Shown: positions 50,039 through 61,228, counted from the stretch's first letter. The stretch: 64,000 bases of DNA from G963668605 sp963793625 (GCA_963793625.1 CAWCAT010000005.1:310001-374000), one strand, 5' to 3'. Numbers and translations: made by a program. The notes: generated by a model not told the origin, from the letters alone.

Positions 50039-50184
50039 ATACAATTGCTACTGAGCGCGGGGGTCCCTGTCAACAGAAACCCGCAGTGCTGAACAATTCT
50101 TAACAAAGCCGGCAGCATTCGCTGATCGATGAAACCCAGACATTAGTCAAATATGCAAACAGTGTATATTCAGATCTTAATACG

Positions 50185-53100
50185 ATGAAATCTAACGGAT
50201 TTAGACGGACTATTCTTGCGATTTGTGGCGCAGTTCTGGTCGCATTGGCGCCGGCCCACTGCCAATCGACGGAATACATCATTGGAACTGTGGCTGGGGG
50301 CGGATTGCCGCTAACGCCGCTTCCAGCGGTGAATGCCTCGCTCCTCTCCGTGTCAGCGGTAGCCGCCGACGCCAGCGGCGCCGTGTATCTTACTTCAAAC
50401 CACTGTGTGTACAAAAGAGATAACATGGGCCTGCTTACCCGGGTTGCAGGCAGTTCGGCATTTCGCGGGTACTCAGGCGACGGGGGCCCTGCGACGAATG
50501 CCCAACTCAATGGGCCCGCTGGATTAGCGCTGGATAGCTTCGGAGACCTCTACATCGCGGATTCCGGAAATAGGCGCGTTCGCAAGGTAACGACGGCGAC
50601 TGGCATCATCACGACCGTGGCCGGTAATGGACTCTTCTATGGCATTTTGCAGGACGGATTACCTGCCATCTTCGAGTCCCTCGGAAGTCCTTCCGGGATC
50701 GCCCTAGATGGCTCCGGCAACCTCTACATCGCGGATACATACACCCACGCCATCCGCAAAGTTTCGGCTGAAACCGGCATCATAACGACGGTGGCGGGGG
50801 ATGGCCGCAGCGGTTACATAGCCGATGGTATGCAGGCGACGAACGCCCGCCTTTCGTCGCCGTTTGGCGTGGCTCTGGACAGCTCAGGCAACTTGCTCAT
50901 CGCGGATACAGGTAACAATCGAATCCGAAAGATAACGGCCACGACAGGAATAATCACGACGCTTGCAGGTAATGGTTCCTTGGGCTATTCGGGCGATGGC
51001 GGCCCGGCGACCGCAGCCCAGCTATACAATCCGAGGGCAGTGGTGGCCGATGCTTCTGGCAATCTCTTGATAGCGGATCGCGGCACCTGCCGGGTCCGCA
51101 AAGTGACGGCTGGCACAATTACCACGGTTGCCGGGAACGGAGAGTGGGGCGCTTTGGGCGACGGCGGAGCTGCCATAATCGCGCAACTCGGCGGTCCAGA
51201 GGGTCTTGCGCTGGATGGAACGGGGGACATCTACATCGCGGATAGGAGCAACGGCCTCCGAAAATTGTCGGATGGCATCATCACGACGGTGGCCGGGAAT
51301 GGCACGAGGGGCTATTTGGGTGACGGCGGTCCAGCGACCAACGCTCAACTCAACCAGCCTCGGTCCGTGGCGCTGGACGGTGGAGGAAATTTGTATATCG
51401 CAGATTCCTCCAGCAATACGATACGAAGGGTGATGGCGGTAACCGGCATGATTTCGACGATTGCCGGAAATGGCGCTGGAGGATATTCTGGCGACGGACT
51501 CCCAAGCACCAGCGCCCAACTCAACTATCCTTCTGGTATTGCCTTCGATGGCGCTGGAGATCTTTATATTGCGGACATGGGGAGTCACCGCATTCGCAAG
51601 ATAGCTGCCGCATCGGGTATCATCACGACGGTTGCCGGGAATGGAACAGTTGGCTACTCGGGCGACGGGGGCTCTGGCGACCAGGGCAATGCTCAACTCC
51701 CCCTCTGGGATTGCGGTGGACGGTTCTGGCAATCTCTACATCGCGGATACCTACAACAACCGCATCCGCAAGGTGTCGGCTGCGACCGGCATCATCACGA
51801 CAGTGGCCGGAAATGGAAGCAGGGGCTTTTCCGGAGATGGCGGGCCGGCGGGTAGCGCCCAAGTCGAATCTCCGACGAGCGTGGCAGTAGATGTCTCAGG
51901 AAACATCTACATCTCGGTTTACCACAGGTCCGCAAAGTGTCGGCTGCGACAGGCCTCATCGCGACGGCGGCAGGCTCCGGGTATCCCGGCTATTCCGGCG
52001 ACTACGGGCCCGGCCACAAGCGCGCAACTGAGCAATTCTTCCAGTGTAGCCGTGGACGGACTCGGTGATCTCCTTATTGCTGATCCTGGTAACTACTGCA
52101 TTCGCAAGGTGTCCGCCGGCAATCATCAAAACGGTGGCCAGGAATGGCATCCTGAGCACCTCAGGGGATGGCGGGCCTGCCAGCAAGCGCGAGCTTGGTA
52201 CCCCCGTGGCGTCGTGGCTGATAGCTTCGGGGAATCTCTATGTCGCGGACACCCCCAATAACGCTGTTCGTTTTTTGACGCCGGCTGCGGGACGTGCCTT
52301 GCTGAGCGTGAACAAGACGCACACTGGCAATCTTACGCTGGGGCAGACGGGTGCGAGTTACTCACTGTCTGTGAGCAACAGCGCTTCCGCCGGAGCCACA
52401 AACGGAACGGTGACGTGAGCGAAATCGTACCGGCTGGGCTGACGCTGCAATCCATGTCCGGCATCGGCTGGAACTGCCCGTCTGGCGGCAACACGTGCAG
52501 CCGCAGTGATGCGCTGCTCCCCGGCGCATCCTATGCGCCGATCACCGTTCTGGTGAATGTTGCCGCGAATGCACCCTCGCAGGTCACGAACCAGGTGAGC
52601 CTGCTCGGCGGCGGTTCCGTCTGGGCCGGCGCCAGCGATTTTGCCGAACGTTGTCTCAACGGATTTGACGCCGACGGTCCCAATCACTTTGAGCACATTC
52701 CCGGCCGGACAGAACCTGATTGTTGACGGCACGATCATGACTGCCACAGACGTTCCACTGGGTCGCCGGATCGTCGCATAGCGTTTCCGTGCCACACGCA
52801 GACTGGCTACGGAACCCGGTACATGTTTGCCAATTGGAGCGACGGCGGAGCGCAGTCGCACACGATTACTACACCCGCAGACGCCACAACCTTCACAGCC
52901 AATTTCACGGCCCAATTCCTGTTGACCGCCAGTGTGAGTCCCTACAATGGCGGTTCCATCGTGGCCAACCCAGTTTCAATCGACGGCTATTACAACTCCG
53001 GCACGAGCGTGCAACTGACGGCGACTCCCAACAGCGGCTTCTCGTTCGCGTTCTTCTCGGGCGGTCTGGCTGGATCCAGCCCGCAAAGCGTGGCCATGAC

Positions 53101-54692
53101 GGCGCCACTTTCGGTAACGGCGAATTTCTCGAGCGGGACCGGCGGCAATGTTCCTCCGTACGCCGTGGAACTCTCGCCTTTCCAGGGCGCGGGCGTCACG
53201 CAGACCTTCACCGGAACGTTTAACGACGCCAATGGCTGGACTGATATCGCTAAGGCGACATTCTTTTTCCATGAGTCTTACGCCGGTACTTCCGGCACCT
53301 GCACGGTCGAAGTGCGGCCCCAGACAGGACAGATCACTTTGCTGGACGATGCGGGTGTGAATTACCTTACCCCCGTGGCGCTCGGTTCCGCGACGCCGCT
53401 CCAAAACAGCGCGTGTTCTGTGGATGCACTCAACTCCAGTTTCAGTGGCACCGGAAACGTGCTGACCGCGAACGTGGCGCTGACCTTTAAGCCGGCATTT
53501 GGGACAGCGGGCGGCAGGGAGCCGCGCAAGGCGGTCTGCCAGTGGGCCAAGGACAGTGCGGGCGCGGGCGAGCCGCAGTCCTGCTTCGGATTGTGGATTC
53601 CCGAAGCACCTGCGCCTACCAAAATTCCGCGCTTCCGGCTCTACAATCCCGTCAACTTCGCGCACTTTTTCACCGCCAGCCAGCACGAGAACGATGTGCT
53701 GGTGGGGCGCGGTCTTCATCCGGAACCTTCGCCCGGTATGGTGTTCGATCAACCCACGACTGGGACCCACGGCGTACTACCGCATCCTGTACTTCCCGAC
53801 CGATAGCAGCAAGCCGATTTTCCATTACTGGACGCGCGACCGCGAGGAATACAAGGCTGCGGTTCGACTGCGCGGATTGAATCTGGGCGAGTCCATCGAT
53901 TCGTTCGTGTTATCAGGCTGGGCTCCGAATACGTTTCCGCTGACGCGATTGCTGTTCACTGCCGGCCCATCGCCTTATCCGATTTACCACTATGCGCTGG
54001 AATATGAGACCAGCGTGCTGTTGGGTATGGGCTGGGGCAGGTCACTCGGTGTGGACGGCTATCTTTATCCGCCCCAGACGCCTGCTGCCGTGAAGGCTCC
54101 AGCCGCACGTGCGGAGAAGCGCATCAGCGCAGTCCTCAGTGCGGCCAGCCACGATGCGGGTCCTGTCGCACCCGGCGAACTCGTACGGGTTCATGGACGC
54201 GACTTCAGCAAACTCGCCCAGGCTTTCATTGACGGCAGCGCGGTTCCGCTGACTGCGGTGACAAATCTCTACATCGAACTGGCGATCCCCGATGCGGTCG
54301 CGGGCAAAGAGTCCATCGAGCTGTACGTCGATGACCTCGGTGTCAGGACCGAAGCGGTTACGCTGCCTGTCGCGGCGGCCAGGCCCGCTGTGTTCGTGAA
54401 AGACTTCCTGGGGCGCGGATTGATCGAGACGCTGCCAGCGGAGGTCGGCACAGTAACGCTGCAGGTCACAGGCGCTGGCGAACTCGATCTCGGCCAGCCG
54501 AAGCTGCCGCTCACGGTTCGACTGAACGGCTATCCCGCGGAGATCATTTCCATTTCCGCAATCACCAATCAGCCAGGCCGCCTGGCGGTCAACGTAAGGC
54601 TTCCGGCGGAAGTGGACACAGAGATAGCGACAGTCTCACTACAAGTCGGTGAAGCGCACGCCCAACCGGGGTTGTTGGTGAGAGTGAAGTAA
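50185..54692 (+). CDS. Secreted NHL-propeller mega-protein with DUF11-, InlB-repeat-, DUF5648- and TIGR03437-like domains, frameshifted
   Basis: ATG 50185 starts a signal peptide (TILAICGAVLVALAPAHC). At least nine NHL-type blades follow to about 52260. After a frame change near 52400 come a DUF11-like domain (GLTLQSMSGIGWNCPSGGNT), a Bacterial-repeat domain (YMFANWSDGGAQSHTI; SVSPYNGGSIVANPV) and a VELSPFQGAGVTQTFTGTF domain. A DUF5648-like lectin-type domain (LYNPVNFAHFFTASQHENDV) is next. The end resembles the Solibacter C-terminal domain TIGR03437 (SAASHDAGPVAPGELVRVHG). Frames break near 51700, 51935, 52125, 52400, 52650-52800 and 53770. Read together this is one protein of about 1500 residues, cell-surface or secreted, with a binding role. 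Confidence 0.75.
50443..52260 (+). repeat. NHL blade repeats (about 165-170 bp units)
   Basis: Nine to ten diverged units follow the pattern GYSGDGGPATxAQL, GxALDxxGNLYIAD, NxxIRKV, TGIITTVAGNG. The units differ at the DNA level, so they are an old protein repeat, not a recent tandem duplication. Confidence 0.85.
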
Positions 54693-54708
54693 AATACTCG
54701 ACAACACA

Positions 54709-55794
54709 ATGCGCTCCTTTCAATATTTGTTCGCACTACTGCTCTACGCCTCCAGCGCCTGGCCGCAGACGCCCGCCCCGCTCCCGGCCGGCGAAGTGGA
54801 AGCAGTTATAACCACCGAACTTGGCGTGATCCGCATGGAGTTCGCGCCGGACAAAGCGCCCAAACACGTCGAGCACTTCCTCAAACTCGCGCGCCAGGGT
54901 TATTACGACGGCAGCGCCTTCCACCGTGTCATCACCAACGGCATCGTACAGGGCGGCGACCCGTTGCTCAAGAATCCGAAGACTCCTAGAACTCTCTGGG
55001 GCACCGGCGGACTCAACCTGCTTGCCAGTGAAGTAAGTGACATGAAGCACGAACGAGGCGTGGTCTCCACCGTCCGCATTCCGAACAAACCCAACAGCGA
55101 CGGCAGCCAGTTCTTTATCTGCGTCTCGCCCCAACCCTCTCTCAATGGGCAGTTCTCCGCCTTCGGGCGCATCAACGAAGGTATGGATCTGGTCGAGCGC
55201 ATCTCACAAACTCCCGTGGACGCGAACGGTGTAACCGTCAAGCCGATCCGTATTCTCAAAATCACGATTGAGAAGAAGAAGGTCGAGCCTTTTCTGACGT
55301 CGAGCCTGGATGAACTGCGCAAGGCCATTACCCTGAAGACCACACTGGGCAGCATGAAGCTTCAAATGGAGCCGGACTGGGCTCCTAATCACGTGCGTAA
55401 TTTTCTGATGCTAGCGTCAACGGGTTGGTTCAACGGCACGCCTTTTCACCGCATCGCGAAGGGATTCGTCGTGCAGGGCGGCATGGGCCACACGCGCTCC
55501 AGTGGTCCCACTCACCCGGCGGATCGTTGGGTGCACTCGACCATCAAAGCCGAATTTCGCAAAGACGTCCAGCATACTCGCGGCGTCGTGTCCATGGCGC
55601 GCGCGGCTGATCCCGATTCCGCCAGCACTTCTTTCTTCCTGCTGCTCGGTCCCTCTCCTCATCTCGACGGGCAATACTCAGCCTTCGCCCGCATTGTCGG
55701 TGGAATCGAAGTTCTCGATGCTTTCGAAAAGGAAGAGGTTGACGGTGAGACGCCTAAGCGCAGGCTCGAAATACTCGAAGCAACTATCGATTAA
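54709..55794 (+). CDS. Exported double-domain cyclophilin (peptidyl-prolyl isomerase)
   Basis: A signal peptide (LFALLLYASSAWPQ) is followed by two cyclophilin domains in one chain. Domain 1 (about residues 30-190) has YYDGSAFHRVITNGIVQGGD and DGSQFFICVSPQPSLNGQFS, with Arg, Gln and Phe of the active site. Domain 2 (about 205-361) has GTPFHRIAKGFVVQGGMG, but the second motif is STSFFLLLGPSPHLDGQYS, where the SQFF glutamine is replaced by Ser. Both should sit in the periplasm, helping outer-membrane or secreted proteins fold. It lies 17 bases after the mega-protein and six bases before the glycosidase-like frame. Confidence 0.9.
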   Translation: MRSFQYLFALLLYASSAWPQTPAPLPAGEVEAVITTELGVIRMEFAPDKAPKHVEHFLKLARQGYYDGSAFHRVITNGIVQGGDPLLKNPKTPRTLWGTGGLNLLASEVSDMKHERGVVSTVRIPNKPNSDGSQFFICVSPQPSLNGQFSAFGRINEGMDLVERISQTPVDANGVTVKPIRILKITIEKKKVEPFLTSSLDELRKAITLKTTLGSMKLQMEPDWAPNHVRNFLMLASTGWFNGTPFHRIAKGFVVQGGMGHTRSSGPTHPADRWVHSTIKAEFRKDVQHTRGVVSMARAADPDSASTSFFLLLGPSPHLDGQYSAFARIVGGIEVLDAFEKEEVDGETPKRRLEILEATID

Positions 55795-55806
55795 ACGGAG
55801 GTGCTC

Positions 55807-57774
55807 ATGAAGTGGATTCTAATTCTGCTCTCCACGGCCACCCTTGCCCAGGCCCAGGAGGGCTGGTGGATGCGCGAGCCTATCCGCTGGGTCCAGACCA
55901 ACCTGCGTGAAGTTGATACATCACTCGACGCACGCAAACTGGCCCAGCAGCTGGAGGATTTCAAGGCGAATGTAGTGCTGTTCGGAATGGGCGGAATTGT
56001 CGCTCATTATCCCACCGATCTTGAGTTCCACCAACGCAGTCCGCATCTGCCGGCGGGTCGCGACACTTTCGGTGAAATGCTTCGCGAGTCCCACGCGCGC
56101 AAAATCCGTGTGGTCGGACGGTTCGACTTTTCGAAAACGCCAAAGTACGTCTTTGATGCCCATCCGGAGTGGTTCTTCAGACAGGCCGATGGTGCGCCTG
56201 TAATCTACAACCAGCTCTACTCCACATGTATTAACGGCGGCTATTATCGCGACTACGCGTTGCGCGTTCTGAGCGAGGCACTCGATCGTTACGACGTGGA
56301 CGGCTTGTTCTTCAACATGTTTGGCAACCAGTCCAGCGATTACTCCGGGCGCTTCGTCGGCCATTGCCACTGCGAGAGCTGCAAGCGGCTTTACCGGCAG
56401 TATTACAACAAGGAGCTTCCGAAACAGCCCGACGAGCAGTACCGGCAATTCCTTTTCCGCGCCTCTCGTGAAGTTGCTGCCGAGATCGGCAAAATTATCC
56501 ACGCGAAGCGCCCCAATGCCGGGTACTTCAACTACATTCAGGAATCGACCGACGGCATCATGTCGGAGTCGAACACTGCGATCAAGCGTGCGCTGCCGCT
56601 CTGGCCCTACACTTCGAGCGACAACGTAAACCGCGCGCGCAACTCGCAGCCCGGTAAGATGAGCGTCAACTTGTGCATGCAGTTCGTGGACTTTCCCTGG
56701 CGTTTCGCCACCGTGCCGCAAGGTGAGATCCGGCTGCGGCTTTGGCAGAACGTGGCCCACGGGGGTGCGCTCGCATTTGCGATCAACGGCACCATGGAAC
56801 AGAACGACCGGCAGGCACTGATCGCCGCGCGCCCGATCTTCGAGTGGTTGGCGAGCAATGAGCAGTATTATGCGAAGCAGCAGAGCGCTGCCAAAGTACT
56901 GCTGTTGCGCGGTCCACAGCGCACAGGGCGTAGTTACTCCACAGATGCTTATCGGGGCCTCTTCCGCCTGCTATCTGAGCAGCACATCCCGTTCGCCGTT
57001 TCCGAAAATCTGGATTGGATGGCGACGCGTAAGTTTGATCTGGTCATCGCCACTGATTGGGCTCCCAAAGAACTGGAGCGGTTTGTAGCTGCGGGTGGGC
57101 GTCTGCTGGTGGCGAGTCCGGAGACGCCGGAGTTCTACACCGGGCGCGGCTTCCAGCGCACAGAAAACCTTCAAACGTATATGCGCGTGCGCGACAAGCA
57201 GAAGTTTCCCTCGCTCAAGGATGCCGATCTGCTGATGCTGCACGGCGCATGGACGGAACCCTCCGGGGCCGGTGCCTCCGCCGCGCTCACTTTCGTGCCG
57301 CCGTCCATGTATGGACCTCCCGAAAAGATCCACATCGACTTGCGCGACACCCAGCGCTCCGGCTACTTCGAGGAGCAACAGGGCAAAGGCCGCGTCACCT
57401 GGATTCCGTGGGATGCAGCCGCGCTCTATTACCGTCACAGTCTGGACTCGCTCGGGAGCCTGTTGAAAGACTCAATCGACAACCTGTTGCCCGGCGGTCG
57501 CCAGATCCGCACGAACGCACACCCCCTGGTGGAGATGTCCTTGATGAAGCAGGGCGGGCGTACTCTGTTGCACCTGATCAACTTGAGCGGGCACAGCCAG
57601 ACCGCCTACTTCGAGCCGCTGCCCATGCGCGGAATCGAGATCCAGGTCGAGGGTAAATTCACCAAAGCCCACACCCTGCGCACCGCGTCACCGCTCAAAA
57701 TAGCTGCCGCCGGGGAGTACACAAAAGTTGTGCTGCCGGAGCTCCGGGATTACGAAGTCGTGGTGCTGGAATAG
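55807..57774 (+). CDS. GHL6/GH42-like glycosidase, exported
   Basis: Start ATG 55807 is preceded by ACGGAGGT. A signal peptide (ILILLSTATLAQAQ) leads to a TIM-barrel-like domain: FKANVVLFGMGGIVAHYPTD, KIRVVGRFDFSKTPKYVFDA, DGLFFNMFGNQSSDYSGRF, with a Cys pair in GHCHCESCKRLY. A Rossmann-like trimerisation domain follows (FDLVIATDWAPKELERFVAA, GGRLLVASPE). The C-terminal beta domain ends DYEVVVLE. The order is that of GHL6 / beta-galactosidase A4-related enzymes. Substrate unknown; likely periplasmic. Its 5' end is close to the cyclophilin, so both are probably co-transcribed. It is uninterrupted. Confidence 0.78.
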   Translation: MKWILILLSTATLAQAQEGWWMREPIRWVQTNLREVDTSLDARKLAQQLEDFKANVVLFGMGGIVAHYPTDLEFHQRSPHLPAGRDTFGEMLRESHARKIRVVGRFDFSKTPKYVFDAHPEWFFRQADGAPVIYNQLYSTCINGGYYRDYALRVLSEALDRYDVDGLFFNMFGNQSSDYSGRFVGHCHCESCKRLYRQYYNKELPKQPDEQYRQFLFRASREVAAEIGKIIHAKRPNAGYFNYIQESTDGIMSESNTAIKRALPLWPYTSSDNVNRARNSQPGKMSVNLCMQFVDFPWRFATVPQGEIRLRLWQNVAHGGALAFAINGTMEQNDRQALIAARPIFEWLASNEQYYAKQQSAAKVLLLRGPQRTGRSYSTDAYRGLFRLLSEQHIPFAVSENLDWMATRKFDLVIATDWAPKELERFVAAGGRLLVASPETPEFYTGRGFQRTENLQTYMRVRDKQKFPSLKDADLLMLHGAWTEPSGAGASAALTFVPPSMYGPPEKIHIDLRDTQRSGYFEEQQGKGRVTWIPWDAAALYYRHSLDSLGSLLKDSIDNLLPGGRQIRTNAHPLVEMSLMKQGGRTLLHLINLSGHSQTAYFEPLPMRGIEIQVEGKFTKAHTLRTASPLKIAAAGEYTKVVLPELRDYEVVVLE

Positions 57775-57874
57775 AGCACATCGCCCGCCATATTTAGTCT
57801 TGAACTTCCCGCTTTAACGGCGCAAAGTAATAGTAATCACTACGTTTGAAGCTTCAGAAACTGGGAGATCAAAC

Positions 57875-60800
57875 ATGACTATGCTTCGCGGGCTGTTTGC
57901 TGCTTTATTCCTGGCTGCGTGTGCTGACGCGCAGTTTGAAACGGCTGTCGTGCTGGGCACCGTACACGACGCTCAAAATAGTGTCATCACTGGGGCCAAG
58001 GTGACCTTGAGTAACCTCGACACAGGGATCGCCGCCGAGGCCAATACGGACGAATATGGCGGGTATCTGTTCAGGAATGTAAAGATCGGGCGCTACCGGG
58101 TCACTGTCGAAAAGCCGGGGTTCTCCACCGCCTTCGCCGACAACGTCCAGGTTAGCGTCAACGCGCGTCAACGCGTGGACCTCGAACTTGCCGTCGGTAA
58201 GGTCAGCGAGTCGATTGAGGTGACCGCGGGCGTGGCGGTCGTGGAAACTGATTCCTCCGAACGCGGCCAAGTCATCGGACAGCGGGCGATTGTGGAACTA
58301 CCGCTGAACGGGCGCAACTATTCCGACCTGGCGCTACTCTCGACGGGCGTGCGCCGGTCCGATTACGCCTTCGCAAATCCTCCACGCGAGGGGGCTTTCA
58401 ATGTTAACGGCCAGCGCTCCAACTTCAACAACTTTTTGATGGACGGTATCGACAATAACGCATACGGCACGTCAAATCAGGGCTTCTCGAACCAGGTAGT
58501 GCAGGCCACTCCCGACGCCCTGCAGGAGTTCAAAGTCGTGACCGTTCTACCCAGCGCGGAATACGGACGCAGTTCGGGTGCGGTAATCAATGCCGCCTAC
58601 CGAAGCGGAACGAACCAGCTTCACGGCAGCGCGTGGGAGTTCTTGCGCAATACCGAGCTAAACGCGGTCGGCTTCTTCAAGCCAGCTACCGGGAAGCCTT
58701 CACTGCAGCGCAACCAGTTCGGCGCAACGGTTGGCGGACCGATCGTCAGGAACCGTTTTTTCTTTTTTGCCAACTACGAAGGCTTCCGCGAGATTCAGAA
58801 GGCCCCGGTGTTTACGTCCATCCCGTCTCTGGCGGATCGCCAAGGCATCTTTTCGGTTCCGGTGCGTAATCCCCTGACGGGCGAAGTGTTTCCCGCCAAC
58901 ACCACCATTCCCGCGTCAAAAATCACTCCGTTCGCCGCCAAGGTATTTAGCGAGCTTCCGGCGCCGACAGGTCCGGGTCGCGCCAGTAACCTGAACAACC
59001 TGCGCCGCGATCGCAACTACAACGACAAGTACGATCTCAAGCTCGACGGCCAGATCAACAGCCGGATGTCAACCTTCGTGCGACTTAGCCAGCGTAAGAG
59101 TAATTACCTGCAGGCGCCCGATATTCCCGGACCCTCCGGCGGCGGTGGGAATGGTTACATCCGCGCGCTGAACCAGCAACTTGCGGGCGCCTACACCTTC
59201 AGCATTTCTCCGACGCAGTTGTTCGAAGCACGGCTGGGAATTTCGCGCACCCTTGCAGGCAAGTATCCCGTGGGCCTCGGTGGTGCCGACATTCAGGCGG
59301 CCTACGGCATTTCTGGATTGCCCACTGATCCAAGGATTGCCGGCGGCCTTAATACGCAGTCGATCACCGGATTTACCGCTCTCGGGCGGCAATCAACCAA
59401 TCCGCAGTGGCAGTATCCGACGGTGTGGGATCCGAAGGTTGTCCACTCCATCATTCGCGGACGCCATTCCCTGAAGGCCGGTTTCGAGGTGCAGGTGGTT
59501 CACACTGAAGTGCAGGACGTGAATCCCCTCTACGGGCAGGACCTGTACAACGGTGGATTCTCGTGCGTACCCACCTCTGGGAATGTATGCACCAGCGCAC
59601 AGATTGCCGCGGCCAGCGCCACTTACGGAGTCGCCGACTTCCTTTTCGGTGCCCGGAGCGATTACCAGTTGGCCAGCCTGTTCATAGCGCAGATGCGCAA
59701 GCGTCTGTATTTTGCGTTTCTCCAGGACGACTTCAAACTAAGCCCGAAGCTGACGCTGAACCTCGGCGTACGCTACGAGTACGGCACACCCTATTGGGAA
59801 GCCAACAACCAGCTCACGAACCTGGACCCTGCCAAAGGCACAATCATCCAGGCCAAGGACGGGAGCATCTACGACCGCGCTCTGGTTAACCCGGACCGCA
59901 ATGACTGGGCGCCGCGCATCGGTATCGCCTACAGCTTCAATCAAAAGACAGTGGTGCGCGGCGGCTACGGTATCAGCTATCTCCATTTCAACCGGGTAGG
60001 CAGCGCGGATCTACTCTCGATCAATGGCCCGCAAGTAGTTTCAGCGCTGGTCAATCAAGCGGACGTGTTCGGAACTCCCAATTTCATCCCCACGCAGAAC
60101 GGCTACCCTGCCAACCTCACCGCACCCGACAAGCTGAATCCGCGCGTCGCTAACCTCGCCTACCTTCCGCCTGACACTCGTGACGGCTACGTGCAGAACT
60201 GGGTATTTTCCATCCAGCGGGAGGTTCTTAAGAACACGGTCCTTGATGTTGCCTACGTGGGTAACAAGAGCACGAACCTCATCACGATTGCGGACTATAA
60301 TCAAGCGCGACCTCTGAATCCCGGTGAGACGCTGGCAAGCAGTCCGCTGCTCTCACGCCGCCCCTACCAGGCGTTTGGGCCGATCACCGTGACTTGGCCG
60401 CACGCTTTCGCCAACTACAACTCCCTGCAGGTCCGCTTCGAACATCGCGGCGACAGGGGCTTGTACATTTTAAACTCCTTCGTCTGGGGCAAGGCGATCG
60501 ATAACTCCGGCCAATCACTGGAAGCACAGGGCTCCGGCGGCCGTCCCAGTCCGCAGAATTTTTACGATATGCGGGCGGAAAAAGCGGTGTCGGACTTCAA
60601 CCAGAAATTCAATAACACGACCAGTGTGATCTACGATCTCCCCGTGGGGCGGGGCCGCAAGTATGGATCGAGCGCGCCTCTGCTGGTGGACTACCTGGTC
60701 GGAGGGTGGCAGGTATCCGCCATCAATAACTTGTGGAGCGGACCCCCGCTGAACCTGAGTTACAATCCGACCGCCGCCCAGCAGGTGTCGGTAACCCTGA

Positions 60801-61180
60801 ATGATTTTCGTGGCGGCATTAGCTATCGCCCGAACCTGGTCGGTGCCGCCGCTGACACCGGAGGGGCAGCGTTCGATCGACAATTACCTCAACCCGCGAC
60901 GATCGTCGTTCCCACCGATCCGTCACAGCCGTTCGGCAACGCGGGACGCAACGTCGCCACCGGCTACGGGCTGTTCCAACTTGATCTCGGCATCGGCAAG
61001 AGCTTTGTGTTGCCGTGGCGTGAGGGGATGCGCGTGCAGTTCCGCTCAGAGATGTTCAACGCCACCAATCACACGAACTTCCGCAACGCCAACCTGAACA
61101 GGTCTGCCGCCGGCTTCGGCCAGGTCCGTTCGACGTTCCCTGCAAGGCAGGTGCAGTTCGCACTACGCTTCGTATTCTGA
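57875..61180 (+). CDS. TonB-dependent receptor F (Oar-like), intact
   Basis: ATG 57875 follows GGGAGA. The 1101-residue protein has a signal peptide (LRGLFAALFLAACADAQ) and a regulatory-like domain (AVVLGTVHDAQNSVITGAKV). The plug shows VELPLNGRNYSDLALLSTG, NVNGQRSNFNNFLMDGIDNN and SAEYGRSSGAVINAAYRSGT. The barrel ends VQFALRFVF. Like receptor A it has no frameshift. It is the only receptor on the plus strand and ends in a strong terminator. Upstream lies the GHL6-like glycosidase, so it may import the sugar that enzyme releases. Confidence 0.93.
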   Translation: MTMLRGLFAALFLAACADAQFETAVVLGTVHDAQNSVITGAKVTLSNLDTGIAAEANTDEYGGYLFRNVKIGRYRVTVEKPGFSTAFADNVQVSVNARQRVDLELAVGKVSESIEVTAGVAVVETDSSERGQVIGQRAIVELPLNGRNYSDLALLSTGVRRSDYAFANPPREGAFNVNGQRSNFNNFLMDGIDNNAYGTSNQGFSNQVVQATPDALQEFKVVTVLPSAEYGRSSGAVINAAYRSGTNQLHGSAWEFLRNTELNAVGFFKPATGKPSLQRNQFGATVGGPIVRNRFFFFANYEGFREIQKAPVFTSIPSLADRQGIFSVPVRNPLTGEVFPANTTIPASKITPFAAKVFSELPAPTGPGRASNLNNLRRDRNYNDKYDLKLDGQINSRMSTFVRLSQRKSNYLQAPDIPGPSGGGGNGYIRALNQQLAGAYTFSISPTQLFEARLGISRTLAGKYPVGLGGADIQAAYGISGLPTDPRIAGGLNTQSITGFTALGRQSTNPQWQYPTVWDPKVVHSIIRGRHSLKAGFEVQVVHTEVQDVNPLYGQDLYNGGFSCVPTSGNVCTSAQIAAASATYGVADFLFGARSDYQLASLFIAQMRKRLYFAFLQDDFKLSPKLTLNLGVRYEYGTPYWEANNQLTNLDPAKGTIIQAKDGSIYDRALVNPDRNDWAPRIGIAYSFNQKTVVRGGYGISYLHFNRVGSADLLSINGPQVVSALVNQADVFGTPNFIPTQNGYPANLTAPDKLNPRVANLAYLPPDTRDGYVQNWVFSIQREVLKNTVLDVAYVGNKSTNLITIADYNQARPLNPGETLASSPLLSRRPYQAFGPITVTWPHAFANYNSLQVRFEHRGDRGLYILNSFVWGKAIDNSGQSLEAQGSGGRPSPQNFYDMRAEKAVSDFNQKFNNTTSVIYDLPVGRGRKYGSSAPLLVDYLVGGWQVSAINNLWSGPPLNLSYNPTAAQQVSVTLNDFRGGISYRPNLVGAAADTGGAAFDRQLPQPATIVVPTDPSQPFGNAGRNVATGYGLFQLDLGIGKSFVLPWREGMRVQFRSEMFNATNHTNFRNANLNRSAAGFGQVRSTFPARQVQFALRFVF

Positions 61181-61190
61181 TGTGAGCGTG

Positions 61191-61228
61191 CCCCAGCAAC
61201 GGCCGATAACAGCCGTTGCTGGGGTTTT
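61191..61228 (+). terminator. Rho-independent terminator of receptor F
   Basis: A perfect 13-bp stem CCCCAGCAACGGC/GCCGTTGCTGGGG with an 8-base loop is followed by TTTT. It lies 11 bases after the stop. The rest of the gap to 61427 holds a small TGCTAC/GTAGCA inverted repeat (61234-61260) and no gene. Confidence 0.92.

Noticed and set aside
50443..52260. Regularly spaced repeats considered as a CRISPR array
   Set aside because: The unit is about 165 bases, diverged, and encodes NHL blades in frame; no short identical repeats with unique spacers are present.
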